Below are positions 34,878 through 49,800 of a stretch of 64,000 nucleotides of DNA, piece by piece. The DNA lies in the NCBI GenBank assembly GCA_963514095.1, contig OY741264.1, forward strand, positions 34,309,641 to 34,373,640. The letters run 5' to 3'. A program made the translations under genes and the position numbers. This DNA is from Eutrigla gurnardus (Eukaryota > Chordata > Actinopteri > Perciformes > Triglidae). Under the pieces are notes generated by a model. That model saw only the letters and a list, made by a program, of their open reading frames with translations, did no database searches and was not told where the DNA came from. Each line of letters begins with the position of its first letter. Position 1 is the stretch's first letter.

Positions 34878-37800
34878 ATGCAGGAGCAGAGACCAGACTC
34901 CCCTGGACCTGGACCTGGACCTGGACCCAGCTGTGTGTCCATGAAGAGTGACCAGTCTATGGATTACCCTATTCATTTTAAAACTGAACAAGCTGCTGAT
35001 GGAAGGTAAGAACTGAACCTGAACTCTCCTTAGAGGATAAATCAGGTCTAGACCAGCCCCCTTAAACAGTCACTCAGAGTCCACCAGCCCTGAATCCTGC
35101 AACCTATCAGGTCTTCTGAGCCATGTTGATGTGAGAGAGTGACAGTGTCGTGTTTCACTGAAACTCTCACAGAAAGGACCAATTAAGTGGTTTTTAACTG
35201 GGATTAAACTACAAAATAATAAATATACAATCAAACCTTAAAGAGACAGTGAGGAGAAAACCTTCTGAAAGAAAAGACTCATAGACGCCGAGAAACGTTA
35301 AGAGTTAGAGAGAAGCTAACTTGGCTAACACGAAGGCTAATGACAAAGAAGAGTAGTGGGGAGGCTAAGCTAAGCTAAGCTAAGAACAAAAAGACTCCAA
35401 ACCAACAGACACCAAACTCGAGCACCGTCTTCCTCTCACTCAAGGGAGGTTGTAGAGTAGTAAAGTAAGACACTTTATATCCAGCAAACTCTTATTTTAG
35501 GTGTTAAGGTAACTGATAATGCCCGAGGACGTGTCTATTATCAGGAGGTAATGGACTACGTGGAGGCCAGAACCGTCCGATGCCCAGTGGAGAGTTAGCA
35601 ACCAAAATGTAAAGTTTTTTAAGAGTCATAACTCATAACGGAAACGTTGTCCACTGCTCCTAGTGTGAGTGTAGCACCAAGACGAGTGTTCACATGTCCA
35701 CGTGGTCTCATGTGACCCAGATCCATTCAAAGTATTGATCCTGACACTAGCATCAACTCTCAGAACATGACTCATCAATATAATCAAAGCAAACTGATTA
35801 ATGAACCTAAACTAGTGAGAATCTTAAAGTATATTTATTGTATCAGGATGCAGCATCACATACCAGACTCACCTGGACCTGGACCTGGACCTGGACCCAG
35901 CTGTGTGTCCATAAAGAGTGTCCAGTCTACCTGCAAAACGGCATTGACCCAGAAAACACCCCAGCCAAAAGGAAAAAGAAAGACTCTGCAACAGACACAG
36001 ACGACCGACACACCACAGAAATTAAGGTCAGTCTGCTTGACAGCATAAACAACAAACTGGATCTTCTAACGTCACGAGGAAGTTAAAGACATGCAATAGC
36101 CTGGAATTTCCCAAAAACAGCATTGTAACACTGCAAAAACCAGACCTGTTAATACAAATGCATATTGTTACTAAAGAAAATAAACTGATGAAAGAAAGTG
36201 GACCTACAAACCCGCTCCATGCACGACATCCCAGAATCGTTAATCACAGACTTCATGACAACCTCACGTAGAGGAGGGTCTGTTCTAAAGGGGATCTGAG
36301 CCTCAACAGGCCAGCCACCTCCTGCTGGGTCTGGTGGCAGCCCAAAGGAGGTGAGGACAAGGCAGCAAGGAGGAGGAGACAGGAGACAGATTTAAACTTG
36401 TATCATCAAGTTAAAACCTACATTTAAATAATAAATAAATCCAGAAAGTTCTTCCCGGATCCAGCTGTCCTGACCGGTTCTGACTGCCCCATAGCCACGC
36501 CAATGCCTCTTTGACCAGAGATAACCCTCTCCTTATATATTTATTATTATTATTATTTTCTTTCTTTTTTCCTTTCCTCTCCCTCACTTTGATTAATACT
36601 CTCCTCCTTTTGCTCTTTCCTCTCTCTATCTTTCACACAGAAAACTCCTCCATTCACCCAGTGAACGGTCTATGGCTGAACAAGCTGCTGATGGAAGGTA
36701 AGAACTGAACCTGGACTCTCCTTGGAGGATAAATCAGGTCTAGACCAGCCAGAGAAAAGTTAAGAGTCAGAGAGAAGCTAACTTGGCTAACGTCACAGCT
36801 AATGCCAAAGAAGTGGATCTACACTAAGCTCAGCTAAACTAAGCTGGGTTTACATCGGAGCTACTTGAAAACCTGGTGCATCAGCATCAGACTCCAAGTG
36901 GGTCTGACCAAACTGGGTACTTGATGCGTTGGGAGACCGGTTTAGTCTAAACAGGTAAAGAAATCCAGAGGAATCAGGAACAGGTAACCGCTCAAAGTCC
37001 AGGAACATATACGAAGGGAGAAACAGACACGTATCAGGTCCTGGATCAGACCAGGGTTCAGGTTTTCATGGGAAGCAAAGGCAACGTTGGAACTTTGATA
37101 TTTTTTTAACTTTAATCATCCATTAACAGACAGTTCAAGGCAAGCAAGCAGCAACCAGAGAGACAATCTTTCAAGTCTGTGTTAGAAAGACTCACACAAG
37201 GACCAACAGCAGCCATATCAAGTACAGTTCACCAGCTACACCATCTGGACCAAGACCTGAATGAGGTTTCCTGCAGGTTTGAGAAGCCAACGGTTAGCTA
37301 CTAAGATGACTTTAACACGTAGCTGTAAAGTTGACCTTGAATTATGAAGCTAACTTTGTTAGCAGCTTCACACCAGAATCCACATGGATCCAGATCCAGT
37401 AAGGTTGCTGCTCAGGTTGCTGCTCTTCCGCTTGTGTTCATCAGAACCCGAGGCTTCAAAACCGTAGTCCACAAACCAACAGGTGACGTCGCCATGACAA
37501 CGTCCACTTCTGATCTCCAGTCTGTGCTTTAGTGACTCTACTCTTTAGCACCCCCCAACTATAATTTCATTGATGTTTGTAGATCTGGGAAAAGAGGTGG
37601 AGGGGTTGCTGCTATATTTAAAAATACATTTCAGGGGAAACAGATGTCACTTGGTGTTTTTCCATCATTCGAATACCTTTGTGCTGTGTTGAAATGCTCT
37701 CCCAGAGTTCTCCTGTTAATTATTTACAGGCCACCTAAATATTCATCACATTTTTTCGATGATTTTACTGAATTATTGTCTAGCATCTCCACTGATTTCG

Positions 37801-40800
37801 ACTGCCTAGTTATAACCGATGACTTTAATTTTCATATTGATGATTTGAATGACAAGGGTGCAAAAGAACTTTTTAATATTCTAGACACATTTGACCTTTC
37901 TCAACATGTGAAAGAGTCTACTCATTGTAAGGGACACACCCTGGACCTGATTATCACAAAAGGTCTCCATGTTTCTGATGTTTTTGTGACTGATCCTTCA
38001 TTGTCTGATCACTTCTGTGTTTTCTTTAATATTTCTTTCATTCCTGACACACAAACAGAATCAAATAAGGTCAAAAAGCGGTTCATCAATGAACATGCCA
38101 ATGTACTCTTTAAAAATGCCATTTCCTCGTTACCACCTCTAAACCCATGTCATGCTGATGATCTTGTAAACATCTTTAATTCCAAAATTCTGAATGTCAT
38201 AGATGTCAATGCACCTGCTACGGTTAAAACAATTTCTAGTAAGCAAAAGGCACCCTGGAGAAAAGCTGCTGTTGTGACAGCCCAGAGAAGAGAGTGCAGG
38301 AAGGCTGAACGAATCTGGCGGAGTACTAAACTTCATATTCACCATGACATCTATAAAGAGAGCCTCCGGGCCTACAATTTAGTCTTAAAAAGTGCGAGAG
38401 AAACATTCTTCTCCAATATCATAAACACTAAGAAGGCGAAAACCCTATTTGCAACTGTTGACAGACTGACCAACCCCCCAACACAAATACCAGCTAAACT
38501 CCATTCCACGCAGAAATGCAATGAGTTTGCATTCTTTTATACTAATAAAATTGAAGGCATCAGACGCGCCATCAATATCTCAAACAGAAAAGTTGGATCA
38601 CCACCCTGTTCAGGCAAAAGTAACACAGCAATCATGGCAAGCTTTAATGCCATAGACTCTAAAACTCTAGTGGAAACGGTGACAGATCTAAAATCATCCA
38701 CCTGCTGCCTTGATGCTTTACCTACCAACTTTTTTAAGAATGTTTTTGACTGCCTATCAATAGACGTATTGCAAATAGTTAATAACTCCATTCAATCAGC
38801 CAATTTCCCAAAGGCCTTCAAAACTGCAGTCATTAAACCTCTTCTAAAAAAGCGGAGCCTAGATGCCTCTATTATCAACAACTACAAACCAATTTCAAAT
38901 CTACCCTTCATAAGTAAAATAATTGAGAAAGTTGTCCTCCAACAACTAAATCACTTCCTGGCTTCAACTGGCTGCCACAACAACTTCCAGTCAGGATTTC
39001 GACCTTTTCATAGCACCGAGACGGCCCTTATTAAAGTTGTAAATGACATCCGTCTTAACAGAGACTCTGGCAAAACTTCAATATTAATGCTATTAGACCT
39101 CAGTGCTGCATTTGACACTGTCGACCACTCAATACTCTTGGACAGGTTGGAAAACTGGGTGGGGCTCTCAGGCACAGTCTTAAGCTGGTTCAAGTCATAT
39201 CTACAAGATAGGAACTATTTTGTTTCCATTGGCGACTTTGTATCAGAACCTACCAACGTGTGGAGTCCCCCAAGGTTCAATCTTGGGGCCAACTTTATTC
39301 AACATCTACATGCTCCCACTAGGACAAATTATGCAAAATAATAACATTGACCACCATTGCTATGCCGATGACACCCAAATCTATGTAGCACTATCACCAA
39401 ACGACTATCGCCCCATAGATCTTCTGTGCCAGTGCATTGAGCAAGTCAAAGACTGGATGTGCCAAAACTTCCTACAACTAAATGAGGACAAAACTGAGAT
39501 AATTGTTTTTGGTGCTAAAAACGAAAGGTTTAAAGTAATTCAACACCTTCACTCTCTGTCCCTGAAAACCTCAAACAAAGCCAGAAATCTTGGGGTTATT
39601 ATGGATTCTGATTTACATTTCGACAGTCACGTTAAATCAGTAAAAAAAAAATCAGCCTACTATCACCTAAAAAATGTAGCAAGACTTAGAGGGCTCATGT
39701 CAGCTCAAGACTTAGAAAAACTTGTACATGCCTTTATTACTAGTAGGCTAGACTACTGTAATGGTCTCCTTGCAGGTCTTCCAAAAAAAAAAACTGTCAG
39801 GCAGCTACAGCTTGTTCAGAACGCTGCTGCTAGAGTTCTTACAAAGACCAAAAAATGTGAGCACATTACACCAATTCTTAAATCCTTACATTGGCTCCCT
39901 GTATGTCAGAGGATTGATTTCAAAATCCTCCTGCTCACATATAAATCACTACATGGTCTAGGACCGAAGTATATCACTGATATGCTCCCACTACATAAGC
40001 CTTCTAGACCACTAAGATCTTCTGAGACCAATCTGTTAGTGATTCCCAGAGTAAACAACAATCACGGGAGAGCATCATTTAGTCACTATGCAACAAATGG
40101 CTGGAATAAACTTCCTGAAGATGTAAGACTTGCCCCAACTCTGACCACTTTTAAAACTAGACTGAAAACTTTTATGTTCACCATAGCTTTCTGCTAAATC
40201 TTTTAATGTCTGCACTGTTTTTAATTATTGCAAATATGTTTTTATTCTCCTTTCTTTCTGTAATGCATTTTTAAATTTGCCTTTATTTTCTTTTAATTCT
40301 TCTATTTTTTTTTTCTTCACTTTGTTGTATGATGTGAAGCACTTTGAGTCTGCCTTGTGTATGAAATGTGCTATACAAATAAAGTTGCCTTGCCTTGCCT
40401 TTGAACTTGGTTTTCTCCACAGAGTTCAGCAGATCTCAGAGGTTCCGTTTACCCGGCAGCATCAAACACACCTGGACTCCATATTTATGGTGAGTACATG
40501 TACAAGCTCACCTTTCACTATTAACCACATCCACTACAGATTCAATGCTGAACTGGTTCTAGTGGTCTCCATGCTGCTCAGACCCACACATGAATCCCAT
40601 GTTGGGTTCTTTAGAGTTCATGTTCAGTTTATCCTTCTGTTCCAGCTGCTGGAGGAGAACATCTGCACTTTTGTGAAGAACGAGCTGAAGAAGATCCAGA
40701 AGGTCCTGAGTCCAGATTACCCAGAATGCTTGGAGAGTGAGGACGAGGAGTTGTTGGACGATGAGGATGAAGAGCAGAGGAGGAGCAGAGAGGCGTTTCA

Positions 40801-43800
40801 GAAGATCACAGTGCACTTCCTGAGGAGAATGAAGCAGGAGGAGCTGGCTGACTGTGTGCTGATCAGTAAGAGGATTTTAACAGATTTAACATGGTGGAAA
40901 GAAGAGAAGGATTCAATATGAAGAACTTCATATTTCCAAACTCTTAATAGGCTGCACACAACTTCAATGTTTGTTAATGTTCGGATGTCAGAATCGATAT
41001 TCCAACACTCAAGTTCTACAGAGTTCAGACAGGATCACGACCGTTTCAGAGAAACAGGTGTTTCACTTCACCCAGTGACCGTGTTAACTGGTGACTTTCA
41101 GCTCGTAGGAACTAAATGGTTAGGTTACGGTCTACCAGGATATTTAGAAAACCCAACGGTACTATTTTCAACATGTCATCATACCGTCTCTTTCTATGAT
41201 GCTGTATTGTGATGTGTTGTAGTCATAGGCGGCCTGGGGGGCCCCCAAACATGATGGGATGGCCGATCAAAAGAAACAAAAAGAGTGAATAAATGAACCT
41301 TGTGGTGAAACTGTAGGCTAGCCCTTTTTAAACAGCGTCTCTGCATTATCTCAGGAGCGGGGGTTCGGCAATTCTCCACAGATGGTGATTCACACAGAGC
41401 GAAGCATCTCCGCCGATCACCTGTGATTCCCACAGAAAGTGAGGCTCCTAATGAGGCGCGATGGTACACGTCATGATGATGACGTTGGCGTCAAACATCC
41501 TGGAAAGTGACAAAGTTAGGTTTTTCTCGCTAAAGTAGCCTACATAATTCCATAATGGGCATCAGGTCGCTGTCTGACTCTGTCACTCGGGAAGGAGGCT
41601 GGGGGAAAGTTCCCTGAAGTCGGGAGGGCTGACAGTCGCAGTGATTTATTTAAAATAAAATAAATTAATACATTTATTTAAAACAGATCACCACAACCGT
41701 CGATTTGAACTCACCGGGGTGTTTGTGTTTGTGGTGAAAATACATTTCCATCACAAACACTCGGTGAGTTAAGGTTTTTTGCCGGTGACAGACGCTGTTT
41801 TTCAGGCAGAAATGTGAGGAAGAGTCGGCAGGACAGGCGGGAGGACGGACGCTTCTCCACGTACAGCTGTGGTATTTTTTTTCCTCATATAAGTTGTCAA
41901 AGACAGTTAGAGTTACTACGTTACTGTTGTTTGGTTCTGTAATGTTACTGTGTGGGACATTTCTCTGTATTTAGTTGAGTGAAGGACCTGTGCAGTTATC
42001 AGACTGTCCGACCGACGCCCGCTCGCTCCGCGCCTCCGGATTATCAAGTAACATCATGCTGGATCTAAACTCTAACGCAATAACGTGAAATAACAGCAAG
42101 GTCAAAAATAGAGACAATAAAAGTGCCACTTTGCAATCTGTTCAACAACAAAAAGACAAGCAATGCATTTGGCAAGACAGGTGAGCAAGTGAATGTATGA
42201 GACTCCTCCCTGCATTTCCACAGGCCCTGTTTTTGTGAATGAAGTATCTGGGGGCGGGGCGGTCAGGTAACGCTGAGTGGCCTTGATGCCTGTCAGTCAT
42301 GATGCGTCGCGTCTCCTCACCTCTCTGCTGTGTCTGCAGCTGAGCACTGTGATGCGTGTCTCTCTCCCCGGGCCGGGAGTTATCATACCGTAAAATACCA
42401 AATAATCATTTGTTTCAATCACTTCACAGACGAGGCGTTTATTTGGGACAGGTGTTTAATTCCTTCATCTCAAAAATCCGGGATGAAAATATCACAAACT
42501 TCTCCAGCGTCTCTGTGAATTCTCTGGCATCCTTCTGCAAGTGAAGTTGTTGCGGCGGAGGAAACGATTTAGACAACGGATGTGTCTTCAAAATAAGAGC
42601 ATTACATTGCACCCTATCGGAGTTAAGAACTGGGTTCTTAGCGGGGGGCTTTTAATTTGAAAGTAGCGGCCGCTGCATCCTTTCAGGTTTCAATGCATCA
42701 GAGACACATGGGTGCAAACATATCGTTAATTAAATGTTTCATGGGATAGGGCCTCATACATACACTCAACAAAAATATAAACGCAACACTTTTGTTTTTG
42801 CTCCCATTTTTCATGAGATGGACTTAAAGATCTAAAATTCATTCCAGATACACAATATTACCATTTCTCTCAAACATTGTTCACAAATCTGTCTAAATGT
42901 GTGATAGTGAGCACTTCTGCTTTGCTGAGATAATCCATCCCACCTCACAGGTGTGCCACATCAAGATGCTGATCTGACATCATGATTAGTGCACAGGTGT
43001 ACCTTATACTGCCCACAATAAAAGGCCACTCTGAAATGTGCAGTTTTGTCTCACAGCAAAATGCCACAGATGCCACAAGCATTGAGGGATCGGCAATTGG
43101 CATGCTGACAGCAGGAATGTCAACCAGATCTGTTGCTCGTGCATTGAATGTTAATTTCTCCACCATTAGCCGTCTCCAAAGGCGTTTCAGAGAATATGGC
43201 AGTACATCCAACCGGCCTCACAACCGCAGACCACGTGTAACCACACCAGCCCAGGACCTCCACATCCAGCAGGTTCACCTCCAAGATCGTCTGAGACCAG
43301 CCACTCAGACAGCTGCTGAAACAATTGGTTTGCATAACCAAACAATTTCTGCACAAACTGTCAGAAACCGTCTCAGGGAAGCTCAACTGCATGCTCGTCG
43401 TCCTCATCGGGGTCTTGACCTGACTCCAGCTCGTCGCCGTAACAGACTTGAGTGGGCAAATGCTCACATTCGATGGCGTCTGGCACGTTGGAGAGGTGTT
43501 CTCTTCACGGATGAATCTCGGTTTACATTGTTCAGGGCAGATGGCAGACAGCGTGTGTGGCGTTGTGTGGGTGAGCGCTTTGCTGATGTCAATGTTGTGG
43601 ATCGAGTGGCCCATGGTGGTGGTGGGGTTATGGTATGGGCAGGCATCTGTTATGGACGAAGAACACAGGTGCATTTTATTGATGGCATTTTGAATGCACA
43701 GAGATACCGTGATGAGATCCTGAGGCCCATTGTTGTGCCATACATCCATGAACATCACCTCATGTTTCAGCAAGATAATGCACGGCCCCATGTTGCAAGG

Positions 43801-46800
43801 ATCTGTACACAATTCTTGGAAGCTGAAAATGTCCCAGTTCTTGCATGGCCAGCATACTCACCGGACATGTCACCCATTGAGCATGTTTGGGATGTGCTTG
43901 ACCGGCGTTTACGACAGCGTGTACCAGTTCCCACTAATATCCAGCAACTTCGCACAGCCATTGAAGAGGAGTGGACCAACATTCCACAGGCCACAATTGA
44001 CAATCTGATCAACTCTATGCGAAGAAGATGTGTTGCACTGCATGAGGCAAATGGTGGTCACACCAGATACTGACTGGTTCTGAGTCCCCAGACCCCCAAT
44101 AAAGCAAAAAAATGCACATTTCAGGGTGGCCTTTGATTGTGGACAGTCTAAGGCACACCTGTGCACTAATCATGATGTCAGATCAGCATCTTGATGTGGC
44201 ACACCTGTGAGGTGGGATGGATTATCTCAGCAAAGCAGAAGTGCTCACTATCACACATTTAGACTGATTTGTGAACAATGTTTGAGAGAAATGGTAATAT
44301 TGTGTATCTGGAATGAATTTTAGATCTTTAAGTCCATCTCATGAAAAATGGGAGCAAAAACAAAAGTGTTGCGTTTATATTTTTGTTGAGTGTAGTATTG
44401 AAACGGGACCCTAAAGCCTAAGGCCACCACTGGTTGTAGTGACTGACTCGTGGAGCTTTGCAGCTGCATTTCAAAGGGTTATATCCTTCAGTTCTGTTTG
44501 TCTTGTAAAAGTCTTTTATTTATTTTATGTTGCACCTGATTGATATTGTCTCCAATAGTTCTGATTTAATCATTAAATAAGTCACTCATACTGAGGACTA
44601 CAGGGATACATGGCTCTAATACATGGCTTATTCATAGACTGTAAAAGGGTCTGTAGGATCCACTAACTGGGTTCCTTTGTTGTTTATCCAGGAACCGCTG
44701 GTGCAGTGTACCAACGTAAACTCAAGTCTAACCTCAAGAAGAAGTTCCAGTGTTTGTTTGAGGGCATCACTAAAGCCGGAAACCCAACCCTCCTGAATCA
44801 GGTCTACACGGAGCTCCACGTCACAGAGGGAGGGACTGCAGAGGTCAATGACCAACATGAGGTCAGACAGATTGAAACGGCATCCAGGAAACCAGACAGA
44901 CCAGAAACAACCATCAGACAAGAAGACATCTTTAAAGGCTCACCTGGAAGGGATGAACCAATCAGAACAGTGATGACAAAGGGAGTGGCTGGCATCGGGA
45001 AAACAGTGTTAACACAGAAGTTCACTCTGGACTGGGCTGAAGACAAAGCCAACCAGGACATACTGTTCACGTTTCCATTCACTTTCAGAGAGCTGAACCT
45101 GCTGAAAGAGAAGAAGTTCAGCTTGGTGGAACTCCTTCATCACTTCTTCCCTGGAACCAAAGAAGCAGGAATCTGCAGGTTTGAAGGGTTCCAGGTTGTG
45201 TTCATCTTTGACGGTCTGGACGAGTGTCGACTTCCTCTGGACTTCCTCAACAACGAGATCCTGACTGATGTTACAGAGTCCACCTCAGTCCAAGTGCTGC
45301 TGACAAACCTCATCAGGGGGGAACTGCTTCCCTCTGCTCGTCTCTGGATCACCACAAGACCTGCAGCAGCCAATCAGATCCCTCCTGGGTGTGTTGACAT
45401 GGTGACAGAGGTCAGAGGGTTCACTGACCCACAGAAGGAGGACTACTTCAGGAAGAGGTTCAGAGATGAGGAGCAGGCCAACAGGATCATTGCCCACATC
45501 AAGACCTCACGGAGCCTCCACATCATGTGCCACATCCCGGTCTTCTGCTGGATCACTGCTACAGTTCTGGAGGACATGTTGAAGACCAGGGAGGGAGGGG
45601 AGCTGCCCAAGACCCTGACCGACATGTACATCCACTTCCTGGTGGTTCAGTCCAAACTGAAGAACGTCAAGTATGATGGAGGAGCTGAGACGGATCCACA
45701 CTGGAGTCCAGAGACCGGGAAGATGATTGAGTCTCTGGGAAAACTGGCTTTTGAGCAGCTGCAGAAAGGAAACCTTATCTTCTATGAACCAGACCTGACA
45801 GAGTGTGGCATCGATATCAAAGCAGCCTCAGTGTACTCAGGAGTGTTCACACAGGTCTTCAGAGAGGAGAGAGGACTGTACCAGGACCAGGTGTTCTGCT
45901 TTGTCCATCTGAGTGTTCAGGAGTTTCTGGCTGCTCTTCATGTCCATCTGACCTTCATCAAGTCTGATGTCAATCTGATGGCAGAAGAACCAACAACCTC
46001 CGGGGTGTCTGAAGTCACCAGAGACAAACCTGAACTAAAACATCTGCACCAGAGAGCTGTGGACAAGGCCTTACAGAGTCCAAACGGACACCTGGACCTG
46101 TTCCTCCGCTTCCTTCTGGGTCTGTCACTAAAGACCAATCAGAAACATCTACGAGGTCTGCTGACACAAACAGGAAGTAGCTCACGGACCAATCAGAAAA
46201 CAGTCCAGTACATCAAGAAGAAGCTTAATGAGGATCTGTCTCCAGAGAGAAGCATCAACCTGTTCCACTGTCTGAATGAACTGAATGATCGTTCTCTGGT
46301 GAGGGAGATCCAACAGTCCATGACTTCAGGATGTCTCTCCTACAATGAACTGTCTCCTTCTGATTGGTCAGCTCTGGTCTTCATCTTACTGTCGTCAGAA
46401 AAACGTCTGGACGTGTTTGACCTGAAGAAATACTCTGCTTCAGAGGAGGCTCTTCTGAGGCTGCTGCCGGTGGTCCAAGCCTCCAGCAAAGCTCTGTAAA
46501 TCTAGTTTTTATATTCAAAATACAACGAACCACCATGGAATTACAAGGTTCTATCTGCATTCTGAATGATTTGATTGGTTTTCCAAACAGCAAAAAGTAA
46601 ATAATAAATAGTTGTCATCCAAATAGTTACTTGAGGAAAAAAGTATTTAGTGAAAAAACTATTCAAGTACTGAGTACTTGCTGATTTAAAAAAATAAAAT
46701 ATCAATGTGCAAATTCATTCGGCTCCACCAAAAGAACAAATCACTAAAGGAAACCAAACTCTTTTCTCTGCAGTTTGATGTTTAAAGGCGGGTCCACACC

Positions 46801-49800
46801 GCACCGACTGCCCGACTCGTGAAGTCGGGCTACTTAACATGGCAGACTCGAACAACGACTTGGGCGGTTCACACCTACGGAACTACAGCTGACGCCATAC
46901 GTTCCGCGCTTGCGCGAGATGTAATGTCTCCAAAACAACAGGCGGCGCTAATCTGTATTGTGCGCCAAAAAACACAAAAACCGGAAGTAGGCGGTCCTCT
47001 CTAGACCACCTTCTTCGATTCTACTGGTTATCTGGTATGTTTACATCGTCACTTCCGGGCTTCACTGATTCGCTAGTCAAGCTGCTAGCCTCCACCAATC
47101 AGAATGGTAAAAGAGTCACCGACTCGCATGGCAGATTACACATTTGAATCGGCTGAAATGAACCCCGACGTGGGCAGATTCGAGCGACCACACCAAGCAG
47201 ACTCGTGTCACGGAGGCCGACTCTCTCAAAGACGCCGATTTTCGGTCCGGTGTGGACTCGCCTTTAAGGCGCTATATGTAAGAATGTGGCCAAAAACGGT
47301 ACTACACTCAAATTCAAAACACTGCGGCGAGTCGTATCCGCCTCCCCCTCCACCCCCTCCCCTCCAGACTCGAGGTTGCCAGAGCTGTTGGCGTATCCAA
47401 ACACACCGAAGGCAGCCGGACAGCGGAGTAACAACTCGTATATAGAAACAAACGTTAGCTCGTAACAGGACAGTGCTAATGCTGCTAGCGTTAGCTGTGC
47501 TGCTAACGTTTGTTTCTATGATCTAAATGAATAACGTTGTTTCTCGACAGTTCAAAGTATTAGAAATGTCCATCCCCGTCAAGCTATGATGCTAACTTAG
47601 TTAGCCAAGCTCAACTTACCCGTCTAGGAGAAGAGTAGCCAATTCTGCATCCGATTTCAAATTCCTCTCAGCTTTCTACTGTCTCCACCGTTCAAATGCA
47701 TCCCCTATATAGACCCTCGCTTTGCCTCGGTTTTTATCTTGGCGTTTTTATGAATCATAACGAGCTCTTTTGGGTTTCGTTGCCTCCGCCATTGTAGCTC
47801 ACTCGAAACTGGCAACCCGTGGTTGCTCGGCAGCTGAGACTCTACTGACTGCAATGATTTGTAGACGCCAGTGGGTGGCGCCACATGCCAAAACATGTTT
47901 TCAAAACATAAACAGGATTTGCGGTCCGCAAAAGATTTTTTTAAATGCTAATATTTTGGCTGTACTGTTGTTGTTGGTGAGTTCAGTATGTTATATGATC
48001 ATTATTCCTGAGTCTCTATGACATATTAGGAGGATTTTACGGCCAGTTGCTTTAGATTTCTTACATATTGTACCTTTAAATATTTGGGGCATCAAAATGA
48101 ACGTGTTAACGCGGGATGATTCATTTGTGGATTTAACACATTCATCTTTTTAATGCATTCACACTGTTGGCTCTCTGTACGTTGAAGTATAAAGAGAGAG
48201 AGTATGAAGTCATCGGTTAGATTACAGCGTGGTACAGTGTGCAGCAGTGTATTGTGGGTACCGCATGTTTGTCGGTGAATAAATGCTACAACCAGACACA
48301 AGCTAACATTCCGTGTCTTGCCGTCAGCCGTCTGATAATTAAAGTGAAGGGGATTAGCACCGAAGTAAGCCAGACTTGTTCTGTTTTTTATTCTACATTT
48401 CTGATTCCTCTTCAGACTCAGTGGCTGTAACCTCTCAGAGAGAAGCTGTGAAGGTCTGTCCTCAGTTCTCAGCTCCCAGTCCTCCAGTCTAAGAGACCTG
48501 GACCTGAGTATCAACCACCTGCAGGATTCAGGACTGGAGCTGCTGTCTGCTGGTCTGAAGAGTCCACACTGTGGACTGGAAACTCTCAGGTCAGACTCAA
48601 GGACTTTGAGAAGTTTACCTATGAAGCTTCCAATGATCCGTTTACATGCACCAAATATTCACTTCTTTGCTCTTATTCCTGAAAAGACACTTTTGCTACT
48701 AATCTGTTTCCATGGCTGATGAAACACGTTTCTGCTGGTAACGATCTAACAGCAGAAGAACAAAATCACTAAAGAAACCAAACGTCTTGTTTGTCTTTCC
48801 CCTGCCGTTCTAACTTTGAATAGTTTTACAAATCCAGCTGGCGTTTCTAAATGCTGTTGTCGTCATGAGGCTATGAACTCAGACAGGACGGCGTTTGGTT
48901 TCCTGGTGTATCTGGGACTTCACAACATGTACAAAGCAGCAATAGTGGTTATTTCATCCGTGATGGAGGAACCCTGGTTGTTTCTACATGGAGATAAGCC
49001 CCGCCTCCTCGCTGGTGTGTCTAGCATGAGTGTCGTGACTAAACACAAATGATCCCACAAATAAAACCAATTCATCCTGCAGTCAAACTCAAACATCACT
49101 TCAGGTTTGGTGTGAACGCAGCAGAAGAACTCACTTTCTGCTTGGAATGATAAGATTCTATCTAGTAAAACATGAAAAGAATCAATGATTTTCAAGGAAT
49201 ACAAAGAGTTTTCTCATCATGTTTGAACACGTGAAGTTAGTGTTGGAACAGTGTCCACAGAAGTTACATTGAATTCTTTTCTACCACATTTTACATTTAT
49301 TTCTGGTTTTAGGATGAGTTTTTTTCTCATTGATAAAATCCTTGCTGGTTAAGTTTAAAGGTCAATGAATGAAATGTTCTTGTTGGTCTTGTGAAGGACT
49401 GCAATACAAACACAAGTTAAGTCTTTGTAAAGCCTGTTTTCGATCTTGCTGAGGAGTTTTCATTGTTAATTCCAAGGAGACGAACAGTTGTTTGTTCTAG
49501 TTTCATCACACATTTCTGATTCCTCTTCAGACTCAGTGGCTGTAACCTCTCAGAGAGAAGCTGTGAAGGTCTGTCCTCAGTTCTCAGCTCCCAGTCCTCC
49601 AGTCTAAGAGACCTGGACCTGAGTCACAACGACCTGCAGGATTCAGGACTGGAGCTGCTGTCTGCTGGTCTGAAGAGTCCACACTGTGGACTGGAAACTC
49701 TCAGGTCAGACTCAAGGACTTTGAGAAGTTTACCTATGAAGCTTCCAATGATCCGTTTACATGCACCAAATATTCACTTCTTTGCTCTTATTCCTGAAAA

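Larger units (their letters stand above)
41224..44432. mobile_element. hAT-type element in NLR intron 3, with a Tc1-like element inside
   Basis: An eight-base direct repeat GTTGTAGT flanks the unit exactly (41216-41223 and 44433-44440), the hAT signature length. The ends are CATAGGCGGCC and GGCCACCACTG, imperfect inverted copies. About 1.6 kb remains after removing the nested Tc1-like element (42763-44392). The interior 41230-42760 shows no transposase; it has a CpG-rich stretch (about 41990-42020 and 42230-42390). Confidence 0.85.

Noticed and set aside
42982..43100. An upstream ATG giving a 363-residue Tc1-like transposase
   Set aside because: The extra N-terminal residues come from the inverted-repeat region and another frame; the conserved start is at 43061 with one frameshift.
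46381..46499. The NACHT exon appearing to end at a stop codon at 46497-46499
   Set aside because: The stop uses bases of the splice donor GCTCT|GTAAAT; joining 46495 to the LRR exon at 48416 restores the usual family sequence in phase.
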